A stretch of 64,000 nucleotides of DNA from SAR92 clade bacterium H921 (GCA_025153755.1 JAOALD010000002.1:496001-560000); one strand, 5' to 3'; shown: positions 45,622 to 54,819, numbered from the stretch's first letter. Translations and numbers: made by a program. The notes: generated from the sequence alone by a model not told the origin.

Positions 45622-47439
45622 ATGCCCAATTATAAAGTGCCAGTTAAGGATTACTTATTTCTCTTCAACGATGTTTTGGATATGCAGAGCAAATTCAAGG
45701 ATGTCGAGGGTGGAGAAGAAGCCACACCGGATATGATCGAAGCGATTTTTACTGAAGCAGCTAAATTTAGCGAGAATGAATTGGCACCACTTTATCAATC
45801 CGGTGATGAGGGCTGTAAATGGGACGATGGTGTCGTCACCACGCCGAAGGGTTTCAAAGAAGCCTACAACAAGTTTATCGAGGCGGGTTGGACTGGTCTG
45901 ACAGGAAGTGCTGAGTTAGGGGGGCAGGGTTTGCCTGCATCGATCGGTGTGGCGATCAACGAAATGCTAACGACAGCTAACTGGGCTTGGGCTATGTATC
46001 CCGGTTTGAGTGAAGGCGCCGTAGCGACTCTCGAGACCAGCGGTACAGAGGAGCAGAAGCAGGCCTACCTGAGCAAGCTAATCAGCGGAGTCTGGAGCGG
46101 CACTATGTGTTTGACCGAACCTCATTGTGGAACCGACCTTGGTCAGATGAAAACCAAAGCCGTGCCTAACAAAGATGGCAGCTACGCCATTGATGGTACG
46201 AAAATTTTTATCAGTGCGGGTGAGCATGACTTAACAGAGAATATTGTCCATATCGTATTGGCAAAGTTACCTGATGCTCCTGCTGGTACCAAGGGCTTAT
46301 CGCTGTTTATTATCCCTAAGTTCTTACCGGCGGCTGACGGTTCCGCCGGTGAGCGCAATGGTGTGCGCTGCGGTTCTATTGAGCACAAGATGGGTATCCA
46401 TGGTAATGGCACAGCGGTACTTAATTTTGATAATGCCACAGGCTTTTTGATTGGTGAGCCCCACAATGGTCTTAACGCAATGTTCACCTACATGAATGTA
46501 GCGCGAATCGGCACGGCCAGCCAGGGTGCAGCAGCAGCGGAGCGTTCTTATCAAGGCGCTTCAGAATATGCCAGAGAGCGCTTGGCGATGCGTTCAATCT
46601 CAGGAATAAAAAACCCAGACGGGCCGGCTGATGCTATTGTTGAGCATCCAGATGTTCGGCGTATGCTTCTTACTCAGCGAGTAGTTGCTGAGGGCGGTCG
46701 GGCGATGGTGACCTATGCCAGCCAGTTTGCCGATATCTATCGCGCCGGGAAAACATCCGAAGCTCGCGATGCCGCAGATGCCAGACTAGGCTTTTGTACG
46801 CCAATTTTGAAAGGGTTTATTACCGAGTTAGGTGTAGAGGCGGCTAACCACGGTGTGCAGGTATTTGGTGGCCATGGCTATATCCAAGAGTGGGGCATGG
46901 AGCAAATTTTACGAGACAGTCGTATTGCGACTCTGTATGAGGGCACTACAGGGATTCAGGCCTTAGACCTGGTGGGTAGAAAAGTGCTGCTGGATAAGTT
47001 TAAGCAACTCAATATTTTTACTGGTGATATGTTCAAGTTCGCAGGTCAGTATCTACCTTGGAAGGCTGCGGGTAGAAACAAAGTAATGCGTAAACAGGCC
47101 TGGGCCATTACCAAGTTGGCTATTAAATGGCGTTTAATGAGCTATCGTCTGGCTATCGGTGCAAAACGTAACCCCGACAGTGTTGGTGCTGCCTCGGTAG
47201 ATTTTCTAATGTTTTCGGGTTATGCCTTTATGGCCTTTATGTGGGCCCAGATGAGCGGTGTTGCGACCAGACAATTGGCCGCCGGTGAGGGTGATGCAGA
47301 GTTTCTTCATTCTAAACTTCACACAGCCGAATTTTTCTTCCAGCGCATACTGCCCCGAGCGGCTATGCACGCCAAAACAATGGGCGCTAATACCCAGAGT
47401 GTAATGGCAATGCCCACCAGTTATTTTGACGCGTCCTAG
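45622..47439 (+). CDS. Acyl-CoA dehydrogenase, long form (DmdC/FadE-like)
   Basis: 605 residues, about 200 longer than short- and medium-chain enzymes, with a C-terminal extension after residue 420. Seen: N-terminal domain, MCLTEPHCGTDLGQMKTKA (FAD/substrate loop), SIEHKMGIHGNGTAVLNFD, VFGGHGYIQEWGMEQILRDSRIATLYEGTTGIQ. The size and motifs match the enzymes that include DmdC (methylmercaptopropionyl-CoA dehydrogenase), common in DMSP-degrading marine bacteria, but the general C-terminal-extension acyl-CoA dehydrogenase family fits equally. FAD-dependent alpha,beta-oxidation is certain; substrate is not. Confidence 0.88.
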   Translation: MPNYKVPVKDYLFLFNDVLDMQSKFKDVEGGEEATPDMIEAIFTEAAKFSENELAPLYQSGDEGCKWDDGVVTTPKGFKEAYNKFIEAGWTGLTGSAELGGQGLPASIGVAINEMLTTANWAWAMYPGLSEGAVATLETSGTEEQKQAYLSKLISGVWSGTMCLTEPHCGTDLGQMKTKAVPNKDGSYAIDGTKIFISAGEHDLTENIVHIVLAKLPDAPAGTKGLSLFIIPKFLPAADGSAGERNGVRCGSIEHKMGIHGNGTAVLNFDNATGFLIGEPHNGLNAMFTYMNVARIGTASQGAAAAERSYQGASEYARERLAMRSISGIKNPDGPADAIVEHPDVRRMLLTQRVVAEGGRAMVTYASQFADIYRAGKTSEARDAADARLGFCTPILKGFITELGVEAANHGVQVFGGHGYIQEWGMEQILRDSRIATLYEGTTGIQALDLVGRKVLLDKFKQLNIFTGDMFKFAGQYLPWKAAGRNKVMRKQAWAITKLAIKWRLMSYRLAIGAKRNPDSVGAASVDFLMFSGYAFMAFMWAQMSGVATRQLAAGEGDAEFLHSKLHTAEFFFQRILPRAAMHAKTMGANTQSVMAMPTSYFDAS

Positions 47440-47454
47440 GTTAGTCGTCTTGTG

Positions 47455-47481
47455 CTAGCGCCTTAGGGCGCTAGTTTTTTT
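47455..47481 (+). terminator. Intrinsic terminator after the acyl-CoA dehydrogenase gene
   Basis: CTAGCGCC (47455-47462) pairs perfectly with GGCGCTAG (47467-47474), loop TTAG, followed by seven T. Confidence 0.93.
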
Positions 47482-47534
47482 ATAACTGCTCGCCCTATTA
47501 TTTAGTCGGTTTTTGGAAATAGACAGAGGCAACT

Positions 47535-47606
47535 ATGGTTGTTAAAGTCTCAATCCAAGTAAAAACGGTAAAGAGAGAAATAGATGGAATTTTCCGATGT
47601 TGTTAA
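47535..47606 (+). CDS. Possible 23-residue leader peptide before nitroreductase
   Basis: Short ORF with ATG at 47535 behind AGAGG (47525-47529, five-base spacer). Sequence begins MVVKVSIQVKTVKREIDG and its stop lies 20 bases inside the nitroreductase gene in a different frame. Such overlap could couple or modulate translation. Lys/Val-rich; no known leader family recognised. Confidence 0.35.
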   Translation: MVVKVSIQVKTVKREIDGIFRCC

Positions 47607-48255
47607 AGCGCGACATTCATACCGCGGATTTCTGCCCAAACCAGTCGACCAAGACATCTTAAAGAAAGTCTTTGAATTGGCCAGTTGGGCGCCCTCTAAC
47701 TGTAATGTGCAGCCTTGGCATGTGCATGTTCTGTCTGGCAAGGCCTGTGATCGGATGCGTGAAAAAATGAAAACTGCGGCTCTGGAAGGTGGAGATGGTA
47801 ATCCTGACTTCCCCTGGAAGGGCAAGTTTAGCGGCGACTATAAACAGCGTCAGATCTGTTCGGCACTTGGTCTTTGGGAATACCAGGGTGTTACACGGCA
47901 GGATCGAGAGAAGCGTGCCTGGTCATGGATGCGCAATTTTGAATTTTTCGATGCGCCCCACGTAGCCTTTATTTTTATCACTGATGAATTTCCAGAACTT
48001 GTTCGTCTGGCAGGTGATGTAGGTATGTTTGCCCAGACCTTGATGCTGGCTCTCGAAAATCAGGGGATAGGTTCATGTCCTCAGACCTCTATAAGCTGCT
48101 TTCCGGATATGGTCCGTGAAGAGTTGAGCGTACCAGATAATTTTAAATTGCTGATGGGACTTTCTTTTGGCTATATTGATGAAGAGGACGGCGCCAATAA
48201 CTTCCGCAGTGAGCGCGATCCCCTAGAAAAAACTACCACTTTTCACTCCGCCTAG
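47584..48255 (+). CDS. Nitroreductase-family oxidoreductase
   Basis: 223 residues, FMN-dependent. N-terminal RHSYRGFLPKPVD and ASWAPSNCNVQPW are the phosphate- and FMN-binding blocks; LALENQGIGSCPQTSIS and LLMGLSFGYIDE follow. It reduces nitro or quinone-like compounds, or acts as an enone or dehalogenase-type flavoprotein. Separated from the acyl-CoA dehydrogenase by a terminator, so it is its own unit, converging on the TSUP gene. Confidence 0.9.
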   Translation: MEFSDVVKARHSYRGFLPKPVDQDILKKVFELASWAPSNCNVQPWHVHVLSGKACDRMREKMKTAALEGGDGNPDFPWKGKFSGDYKQRQICSALGLWEYQGVTRQDREKRAWSWMRNFEFFDAPHVAFIFITDEFPELVRLAGDVGMFAQTLMLALENQGIGSCPQTSISCFPDMVREELSVPDNFKLLMGLSFGYIDEEDGANNFRSERDPLEKTTTFHSA

Positions 48256-48268
48256 CTTACGGAGTGAC

Positions 48269-49039
48269 CTAGGCTATCACCTGAGCGAGGCCGACAAAGC
48301 TCGTCGCCAATAATACCCACCCCAGCAGCTTATAAAAGCTGCGGCTATCTTTTTCTAACAGGCGACTGTGCAAATGATGACCAATAACATGACCAATGCC
48401 TGCAAATGGTAGTAACCAGAGGGCACCGATTAGCTGAATATCAACCTTGGCTAAAACAAAAGCTCCAAGCTTAATAGCAACTAAAACACACCAAATCATA
48501 AATAGCGTGTTACGAAATTCATGGGGTTTTATATGGCGTAGAGCAACCGCGATGACTAGTGGTCCGCCAATTAGTGAGGTTCCGCTCACATATGCGGCAA
48601 CTATTAGGAACAGGAAGTCTAAAAGTCGACTATTGCTTTGCATTGGCTTGCCGAGAATATAGGTCAACGAGTATGCGGCAATTAATGAAAAGATAATAAT
48701 GTTCATTAAATCTGTGGGCAGCACCAGTAGGCCTACAACTCCTGCTAGCTTGGGGATAATCATGATCAGCAGCGAGTAACGCACAAAGGCCCAGTTAACT
48801 GTGTTTCTGTGGTCACTAGATTTCTTGGATTTACGTTCCGCCTGAATAATAGTTAGGCCGGCAAAAAATAATAAATGAATTGAAATAATAGGTAGAAAAA
48901 TTAAAGGGTCATTATGAATTAGCAGTAAAAACGGTAGGGTGAATAACGCCCCGCCAAACCCTAAACCTGAACGTACAAACCCACTCCAGACAAAGATCAG
49001 AGCGATTAACCCATATTGATATGCAGCCATTTCAGGCAT
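48269..49039 (-). CDS. TSUP/TauE-SafE family membrane permease
   Basis: 256 residues from ATG 49039, which has AAAGAGG eight bases upstream; the longer frame to 49087 overlaps the FKBP gene by 56 bases. Eight or so membrane helices, with the GLGFGGALFTLPFLLL and SGTSLIGGPLVIAVALRH repeat halves typical of the family, which exports or imports sulfonates, sulfite and other small anions. It overlaps the FKBP stop by eight bases. Transported anion unknown. Confidence 0.88.
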   Translation of the reverse strand: MPEMAAYQYGLIALIFVWSGFVRSGLGFGGALFTLPFLLLIHNDPLIFLPIISIHLLFFAGLTIIQAERKSKKSSDHRNTVNWAFVRYSLLIMIIPKLAGVVGLLVLPTDLMNIIIFSLIAAYSLTYILGKPMQSNSRLLDFLFLIVAAYVSGTSLIGGPLVIAVALRHIKPHEFRNTLFMIWCVLVAIKLGAFVLAKVDIQLIGALWLLPFAGIGHVIGHHLHSRLLEKDSRSFYKLLGWVLLATSFVGLAQVIA

Positions 49040-49520
49040 GATCACAGCCTCTTTGGCCATGCACATGACCATGGGAAATTTCTTCATCTCGGGCTTTGCG
49101 GATATCTATAATTTCCACCTCAAAATGTAAATTTTTGCCAGCCAGAGGATGGTTCATATCGACATCGACGTTAAACTTACCAACTTTAATAATGCGGCCT
49201 GGCAAAACCCCATTGGCGGTATTCACATGAATTTCTTTTCCCACCGCTAGGCGTCCTTCATGCCTGAGATATTTGTTGGGTATGCGTTGGGTATTACTTA
49301 TATTGCGCAATCCATAACCCTGAGCCGGCATTACCGAAAAAGATAGTTTAGCGCCTATCTTCGCCTTGGCGACTGCAGCCTCAAATCCATCGATCATCTG
49401 TCGGCGACCATGTAAGTAAACCATGGGTTTGTCATCGTCGTACGTTGTATCGAGAAGTTCGTTATTATCGTCTCTAAGGGTATAGTGAACGCTAATAACG
49501 TGATTGGCAGATACGTGCAT
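49032..49520 (-). CDS. FKBP-type peptidyl-prolyl isomerase, SlyD-like
   Basis: 162 residues from ATG 49520, with GGAG six bases upstream; an ATG at 49532 adds four. Catalytic FKBP part (VISVHYTLRDDNNELLDTT, PMVYLHGRRQMIDGFEAAV) carrying the insert-in-flap domain, and FDVDMNHPLAGK-type segment (VDVDMNHPLAGKNLHFEVEI) as in SlyD. The short His-containing tail (HGHVHGQRGCDH) resembles SlyD's metal-binding C-terminus in miniature. Assists folding and metal handling. Confidence 0.92.
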   Translation of the reverse strand: MHVSANHVISVHYTLRDDNNELLDTTYDDDKPMVYLHGRRQMIDGFEAAVAKAKIGAKLSFSVMPAQGYGLRNISNTQRIPNKYLRHEGRLAVGKEIHVNTANGVLPGRIIKVGKFNVDVDMNHPLAGKNLHFEVEIIDIRKARDEEISHGHVHGQRGCDHA

Positions 49521-49613
49521 TCTAAGCTCCATTAACCGGCCGGATATTTTAGCGTAAATAGCTAGGAGATGAGCAGATTAAATGAGCCTACATCGAAATG
49601 AATAGGAGCCATA

Positions 49614-50222
49614 ATGTCAGCTACAGATGATGACCTAGATACACAGTTTGGTGAGCTTTTTGGCGATGACATTGAGCCTTTGGGTGGCAAGGGTGCTAAC
49701 CATATTTCGAAGCCTGCGCAGGTCACCCCTGGGGTGTTACAGCGTCGCAAGTCAGCCCAGCAAGAGCAGGTGGTCGAAGGTAACTTTCTCGATCCAATTT
49801 CTTCAATAACCCAAATTGACCCCCATGAGTTTCTCGAGTTTGCGCGCCCTGGTGTGCAGTATGGGGTGTACAAAAATCTGCGTATGGGCAAGTATGAAAT
49901 CCAGTCGCGACTTGATCTCCATCGCCACACAGTAGAGCAGGCTCGAAGCGCATTATTTCGATTTGTCGATGACTGTCAAAAGCATGGCGTGCGCTGTGGT
50001 TTGGTCACCCACGGTAAGGGTATAGGGCTCGATCAGCCAGCAAAATTAAAGAGTTGCGTAAACCATTGGCTGCGTCAGTTTGACCAGGTGTTGGCTTTTC
50101 ATACCGCACAAAAAACCCATGGGGGCGCAGGATCGACCTATGTGCTAATTAAAAAAAATCGAGTTGCGAGACAAAAAACTAGCGATATGCTCGAGCAGGC
50201 GCGACGCTCAAAGCACTCATAG
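49614..50222 (+). CDS. Smr-domain endonuclease-like protein (SmrA-type)
   Basis: 202 residues. An acidic N-terminus (about 1-85) is followed by the Smr domain at 95-180, with LDLHRHTVEQAR and VTHGKGIG, the LDxHG-like and HGxG motifs, then AQKTHGGAGSTYVLI. Smr domains nick DNA or RNA; recent SmrB work links them to cleavage of mRNA at collided ribosomes. The first motif has His-Arg where LDLHG is usual. Short size and N-terminal layout resemble SmrA (YdaL). Confidence 0.88.
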   Translation: MSATDDDLDTQFGELFGDDIEPLGGKGANHISKPAQVTPGVLQRRKSAQQEQVVEGNFLDPISSITQIDPHEFLEFARPGVQYGVYKNLRMGKYEIQSRLDLHRHTVEQARSALFRFVDDCQKHGVRCGLVTHGKGIGLDQPAKLKSCVNHWLRQFDQVLAFHTAQKTHGGAGSTYVLIKKNRVARQKTSDMLEQARRSKHS

Positions 50223-50329
50223 GTTTAGAGTTAAGATATTGAGTCTGATCGGTTTAATAGCCGCTGGCGTATAGGACATTATAAGAAAAGAATGTGTTAG
50301 TTTCTGCGCAATTTCGAGGGGTTCATTAA

Positions 50330-51130
50330 ATGTGGGTGTTGATGATAGAGGCCGCGCCAGTTTTGTTTTTAATGGCCGTGGCCACGTGGTTACTTAGCCT
50401 GTTTAAGGACGATGTTAGTGTGGGAGATTACAGTTGGTCGATCATGGTTCTGGCTGCTGTTCTTATTTATGCATTTCAAACCAATGCAACTAATTTTGTG
50501 AGTCAGGTGCTTCTACTTATGGTGGCTATTTGGGCATTTCGGCTCAGTGCATTTTTGATCAAGCGTCGTCGCAACCAGCCAGAAGATCGCCGCTATTCCA
50601 TAATTCGCAAAAATAATGCACCTAATTTTCCACTGAAAAGTTTTTATCTTATTTTCATGGCGCAGGGATTTTTGGTGTGGATTATCAGTGCTAGTTTTGT
50701 GCCGGGATTTTTAGCTGACGCCCGTCTTCAGTGGAGTACTTTTCACACCGTGGGCGTTTCTGTCTGGTTGTTTGGGCTGATAATAGAAACGGTTGCTGAC
50801 AATCAATTACATCGGTTCAACCAGTTGGTCGTCAAGGAACGGCACACGCTCAACACGGGGCTATGGCGCTATAGTCGTCATCCCAACTATTTTGGTGAGT
50901 TTTGCGTCTGGTGGGGCTGGTGCCTGTTTGCCGTTCCCGCCTTTTCAGTTACGCAGAGTCCAATGTTTCTAATCGCGCCTGCCATCATGACGGCGTTGCT
51001 GATAAAGGTATCTGGAATCAGGTTGATGGAAAGGGACATGGTAAAGCGGAGGCCTGACTATCAGGCTTATAAAGACTGCACGAGTAGTTTCTTCCCTTTG
51101 CCGCCGCTTAAACGAGTGAATGATCTTTAG
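50330..51130 (+). CDS. DUF1295 membrane protein, steroid-5-alpha-reductase-like
   Basis: 266 residues, about six membrane helices. The segment LNTGLWRYSRHPNYFGEFCVWWGW and the following helix are the DUF1295/ICMT-like signature, the part that binds cofactor in steroid 5-alpha-reductases. Many homologues lie next to cyclopropane-fatty-acid or lipid genes, so lipid modification is a fair inference. It is the first of three closely spaced genes (two bases to the next). Confidence 0.88.
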   Translation: MWVLMIEAAPVLFLMAVATWLLSLFKDDVSVGDYSWSIMVLAAVLIYAFQTNATNFVSQVLLLMVAIWAFRLSAFLIKRRRNQPEDRRYSIIRKNNAPNFPLKSFYLIFMAQGFLVWIISASFVPGFLADARLQWSTFHTVGVSVWLFGLIIETVADNQLHRFNQLVVKERHTLNTGLWRYSRHPNYFGEFCVWWGWCLFAVPAFSVTQSPMFLIAPAIMTALLIKVSGIRLMERDMVKRRPDYQAYKDCTSSFFPLPPLKRVNDL

Positions 51131-51132
51131 TT

Positions 51133-51741
51133 ATGCGAAAAATTATAGCAATTCTTCTACTGTGCAGTTCACAAGTCTGGGCCGAAAGCATAACGGAGGG
51201 AAATTGGAACTTCATGGTGCTCGTGGATGATCGTGAAGTAGGTAAGCACAACTTTTCAGTGAAGGCAGAACAGAATGGCTGGTTAGTAAATTCAACCATG
51301 GCGCTTGACTTCAAAATATTGCTTATCAAAAAAATTACCTATCAGCATGAGGCTACTGAGCAATGGCAGGACGGATGTCTAACTGAGGTCAGCAGTCGCA
51401 CCAAGCGGCAGAGTAAGGAGGTAACCACTCAAGCTAGCTTAACAGAGTCTGGATTAATGGTCGTAACTGCGGATGGAGATGAGATTTTGGAGGGCTGTGT
51501 ACGCAGCTTTGCCTATTGGAATCCGCATCTACTACAGGGTGAGCGTCTATTAAATGTGGAGACTGGAGGCTACCTTCCCGTCAAGATTAGTAGCGAGGTT
51601 GCACCAGAGAATAGTCACACGCATGTAACCATTGCCGGCTCCAAAATCAACATCCAATTGGAGTACGATACCACTGGAGACTGGATAGGCTTGCAGACCA
51701 AGCTAAAGACCGGTGCAGTGCTCAAATATCAGCGTATTTAG
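51133..51741 (+). CDS. Exported DUF6134-like protein
   Basis: 202 residues. Signal peptide (about 1-17, MRKIIAILLLCSSQVWA then ESITEGNW) directs it to the periplasm. The rest is all-beta with no metal motif: VDDREVGKHNFSVKAEQNGW, ITYQHEATEQWQDGCLTEVSS, and GAVLKYQRI at the end. The pattern is that of DUF6134/DUF3108-like periplasmic proteins. Coupled to DUF1295 upstream and to the lipocalin 15 bases downstream. The pattern match is from memory. Confidence 0.72.
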   Translation: MRKIIAILLLCSSQVWAESITEGNWNFMVLVDDREVGKHNFSVKAEQNGWLVNSTMALDFKILLIKKITYQHEATEQWQDGCLTEVSSRTKRQSKEVTTQASLTESGLMVVTADGDEILEGCVRSFAYWNPHLLQGERLLNVETGGYLPVKISSEVAPENSHTHVTIAGSKINIQLEYDTTGDWIGLQTKLKTGAVLKYQRI

Positions 51742-51756
51742 TAAAGGTAGACTGAC

Positions 51757-52278
51757 ATGACATTATTAAAAATAATACTTGTATCTGGGTTGCTCCTGAT
51801 CGCTGGCTGCAGTAGCAACAGGCCCATGGATACAGTAGAGCAAGTGGACTTAGAGCGTTTTATGGGCGATTGGTATGTGATAGCAAATATACCGACGTTT
51901 CTTGAAAAAAATGCCTTTAATCCTGTCGAGAGTTACCGCCTAAATCCTGACGGCACAGTGGCTACTACATTTGCCTTTAATGCTGGAGCTTTAGATGGAC
52001 AGCAAAAGGTCTATCAGCCGCGCGGATTTATCCGTGATAGTAGTAATGCGATTTGGGGAATGCAGTTTGTTTGGCCGATAAAAGCCGATTACCGTATTGT
52101 ATACTTAGATCAGGAGTATCAGTACACGGTGATTGGGCGAACTAGACGCGATTATGTCTGGATTATGGCGAGAGCTCCTCAAATTAGCGCCGCAAAGTAT
52201 CTTGAGCTAACGCAATTTGTCGCCACGCTGGGCTACGACCTAGATAAGCTGAGAAAAGCAGAACACAGTCCTGACTAA
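51757..52278 (+). CDS. blc: Bacterial lipocalin, outer-membrane lipoprotein (Blc-like)
   Basis: 173 residues. Lipobox LIAGC puts the acylated cysteine at residue 18. The GDWYVIANIPTFLEKN block is the first structurally conserved lipocalin region, YRIVYLDQEYQYTVIGRTRRDYVWIMARAP the second and third. Blc proteins bind lysophospholipids or fatty acids at the membrane. Its neighbours DUF1295 and DUF6134 suggest a joint role in membrane lipid upkeep. Stop overlaps the bioA stop by four bases (CTAA). Confidence 0.93.
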   Translation: MTLLKIILVSGLLLIAGCSSNRPMDTVEQVDLERFMGDWYVIANIPTFLEKNAFNPVESYRLNPDGTVATTFAFNAGALDGQQKVYQPRGFIRDSSNAIWGMQFVWPIKADYRIVYLDQEYQYTVIGRTRRDYVWIMARAPQISAAKYLELTQFVATLGYDLDKLRKAEHSPD

Positions 52279-53621
52279 AGCTTACATAGCACAGAATAAA
52301 TCCCCGCTATCAGCGCGCCCAGTTCGGCATCTGTGCTGATATACGGAGGCATAACATAGACTAGCTTACCGAAGGGTCGCACCCAAACGCCCTCAGCGAC
52401 AAAATGCTGTTGAATCTCAGCTAGGTTGACAGGAGAGTGCATCTCGATAACCCCTATAGCACCTAGTACCCTCGTTTCGGCAACAGTATCCAGAGTAACA
52501 AAACGTGCTAAATGATGCTCAAGGGTAGTTTCAATGCGCCGAATATTGGCCTGCCAATCGCTGCTCAGCAGCAGGTCGATACTGGCATTAGCTACTGAAC
52601 AGGCCAGTGGATTACCCATAAAAGTAGGGCCATGCATAAAACAGCCTGCCTCACCCTCGCAGATACCACGGCTGACTTCTTCACTACACAGGGTCGCCGC
52701 CAAAGTCATATAGCCCCCGGTAATGGCTTTGCCTAGACACATAATATCGGGTGAAATTTGCGCCCAGTCACAGGCAAATAATTTACCGCTGCGACCGAAG
52801 CCGGTAGCTATTTCATCGGCGATTAGTAACACATTGTGTTGATCACATAGTGTCCGCACTGCCTTCAAATAATGAGGGGAGTAAAAACGCATACCACCAG
52901 CCCCCTGAACTATGGGCTCTAGAATAACAGCGGCTAATTCGTCTTTTGCTGTGGAAATTATCTGTTCAAATTCAGCGATATCTCTATCGTCCCAAGATTC
53001 ATGGACCCCGATTTGAGGTGCCGGGGCAAACAATTGCTTCGCAACTACTTGATCGAACATATGGTGCATACCGGTAACCGGATCACAGACTGACATCGCA
53101 GCAAATGTATCCCCATGATAGCCATTACGCAGGCTGAGTAATTTGTTTTTGTTGGATTGGCCCTTGGATATCCAGTACTGAAAGGCCATCTTAATAGCAA
53201 CTTCTACCGCCACTGAACCAGAATCTGAGAGAAACACCTTATCTAATCCCTGGGGGGTTATTTGTACTAGCTTTTCACACAGATTGACCGCCGGCGCATG
53301 GGTGATACCGCCAAACATCACATGGCTCATTTTATCAATTTGATTCTTAGCTGCATCGTTGAGTACTGGATGGTTGTAACCATGGATCGCACACCACCAT
53401 GAGGCCATACCATCAATCAGCACAGTGCCATCCGCTAGGTGCAGATTAACGCCTTGCGCAGATACTACCTCATAGGCTGGAATAGGCGCTGTCAATGAAG
53501 AATAGGGGTGCCAGACAAATTGTTGGTCTTTATTCAGTAACGATGACTCATGGGAGCCGACGGCCGTGATCGAGTTCAAACTATGTGCTCTCCGGTGGAT
53601 TCTGGTAGGGGCTAACGACAT
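52275..53621 (-). CDS. bioA: Adenosylmethionine-8-amino-7-oxononanoate aminotransferase
   Basis: 448 residues, about 20 longer than E. coli BioA because of an N-terminal stretch before HPYSSLTAPIP. PLP-dependent; uses SAM as amino donor to make diaminopelargonate in biotin synthesis. Seen: GMASWWCAIHGYNHP, LLSLRNGYHGDT, IADEIATGFGRSGKLF and the aldimine Lys298 in CLGKAITGGYM. No other bio gene is nearby. Biotin is required by the OadA carrier 6 kb away. Confidence 0.95.
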   Translation of the reverse strand: MSLAPTRIHRRAHSLNSITAVGSHESSLLNKDQQFVWHPYSSLTAPIPAYEVVSAQGVNLHLADGTVLIDGMASWWCAIHGYNHPVLNDAAKNQIDKMSHVMFGGITHAPAVNLCEKLVQITPQGLDKVFLSDSGSVAVEVAIKMAFQYWISKGQSNKNKLLSLRNGYHGDTFAAMSVCDPVTGMHHMFDQVVAKQLFAPAPQIGVHESWDDRDIAEFEQIISTAKDELAAVILEPIVQGAGGMRFYSPHYLKAVRTLCDQHNVLLIADEIATGFGRSGKLFACDWAQISPDIMCLGKAITGGYMTLAATLCSEEVSRGICEGEAGCFMHGPTFMGNPLACSVANASIDLLLSSDWQANIRRIETTLEHHLARFVTLDTVAETRVLGAIGVIEMHSPVNLAEIQQHFVAEGVWVRPFGKLVYVMPPYISTDAELGALIAGIYSVLCKL

Positions 53622-53944
53622 CTAGATAGAGGACTACAAGAGTAACTAAATACGCCCAAAAAATACACCGCACAGTGGATATGGAGTTTTGTTTAGGATC
53701 TTCTGGAAGGCTGGCTATAGATTTGTTTAAAGACTGGGTTACAGCGAGATAGAGCCTTTTACAGACTATTTTCTGCGGTTTAGGTGAGACATGAGTTCTG
53801 TCTAAGGTTTAGCTTTAAAACCCCGTTTCCTTTGTGACAGAAGGCTTTAACGAGTCAATTATTTCCCTTAATTGATCAGACCTGCTTGGTGAAACGGTTC
53901 GAGTGCCACTACAATACTCAGCTTTTAACCAACAGAGTCAGGCT
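53622..53944. other. 323-bp divergent region between bioA and ttcA
   Basis: I see no gene, RNA or strong promoter here. A TTGTTTAAAGACT...GAGATAGA stretch and an AT-rich tail are all that stand out. No BirA-operator-like palindrome was recognised, though one might be expected near bioA. Confidence 0.4.
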
Positions 53945-54802
53945 ATGCCCCAGCGTAAAAATCAGCTCGAAGCTAACAAGCTACAAAAGCGCCTGCGACG
54001 CAATGTTGGCAAGGCCGTAGCTGACTATAATATGATCGAAGAGGGCGACCGAGTTATGGTGTGCCTCTCGGGCGGCAAAGACTCCTACGCCATGCTCGAT
54101 GTTTTGATGAATCTGCAAAAAAATGCTCCAGTAGATTTTGAGCTGGTGGCTGTGAATCTAGATCAAAAGCAGCCAGGTTTTCCTGAGCATGTGCTGCCGG
54201 CGTATCTAGATGCTCTGGATATTGAGTACCATATTCTTGAGAAAGACACCTACAGTATTGTCACCAGCAAAATTCCAGATGGCAAAACCTACTGTAGTCT
54301 CTGCTCGCGGTTGCGCCGTGGCACGCTCTACGGCTTCGCTGAACAAATTGGCTGTACCAAGGTTGCTCTTGGTCATCACCGGGACGATATTGTAGAGACA
54401 TTATTTTTAAATATGTTTTACCAGGGCAAGCTAAAAGCCATGCCACCTAAGCTATTGTCCGACGACAAGAAAAATATGCTTATTCGGCCTCTCGCCTATT
54501 GCCGTGAGAGCGATTTGATCGCACTAGCCGAGCTCAAACAGTTCCCTATTATTCCCTGCAACCTCTGCGGTTCTCAGGAAGGCCTGCAGCGCAATGTGGT
54601 AAAAGAGATGCTAGAAGGCTGGGAACGCCAGTTTCCTGGTCGTATCGATACTATTTTCGGCGCAATTAAGAATGTCTCGCCGTCACAGTTAGCAGATACT
54701 GAGCTTTTTAACTTTACTGGTTTACAGTTGGAAAGAGAGTCACTTTCTGAGCCTGGCCACTTTGAAGTTGAGTCTCAGATTCGAGCCATTAATATTTCAT
54801 AA
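53945..54802 (+). CDS. ttcA: tRNA 2-thiocytidine(32) synthetase TtcA
   Basis: 285 residues from ATG 53945 with AGAG seven bases upstream; an in-frame GTG at 53903 adds 14. PP-loop SGGKDS at 42-47 adenylates C32; CSLCSR and CNLCGS supply cysteines for the 4Fe-4S cluster; GHHRDD is conserved. It thiolates cytidine 32 in several tRNAs, including tRNA-Arg(ACG) family members, of which one is encoded in this window. Confidence 0.96.
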   Translation: MPQRKNQLEANKLQKRLRRNVGKAVADYNMIEEGDRVMVCLSGGKDSYAMLDVLMNLQKNAPVDFELVAVNLDQKQPGFPEHVLPAYLDALDIEYHILEKDTYSIVTSKIPDGKTYCSLCSRLRRGTLYGFAEQIGCTKVALGHHRDDIVETLFLNMFYQGKLKAMPPKLLSDDKKNMLIRPLAYCRESDLIALAELKQFPIIPCNLCGSQEGLQRNVVKEMLEGWERQFPGRIDTIFGAIKNVSPSQLADTELFNFTGLQLERESLSEPGHFEVESQIRAINIS

Positions 54803-54819
54803 TAATAACAAGGTGTCCC

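Noticed and set aside
49562-49930. Minus-strand ORF opposite the Smr gene
   Set aside because: Lies on the antisense strand of a gene with clear Smr motifs; Ser/Arg/Trp-rich shadow.
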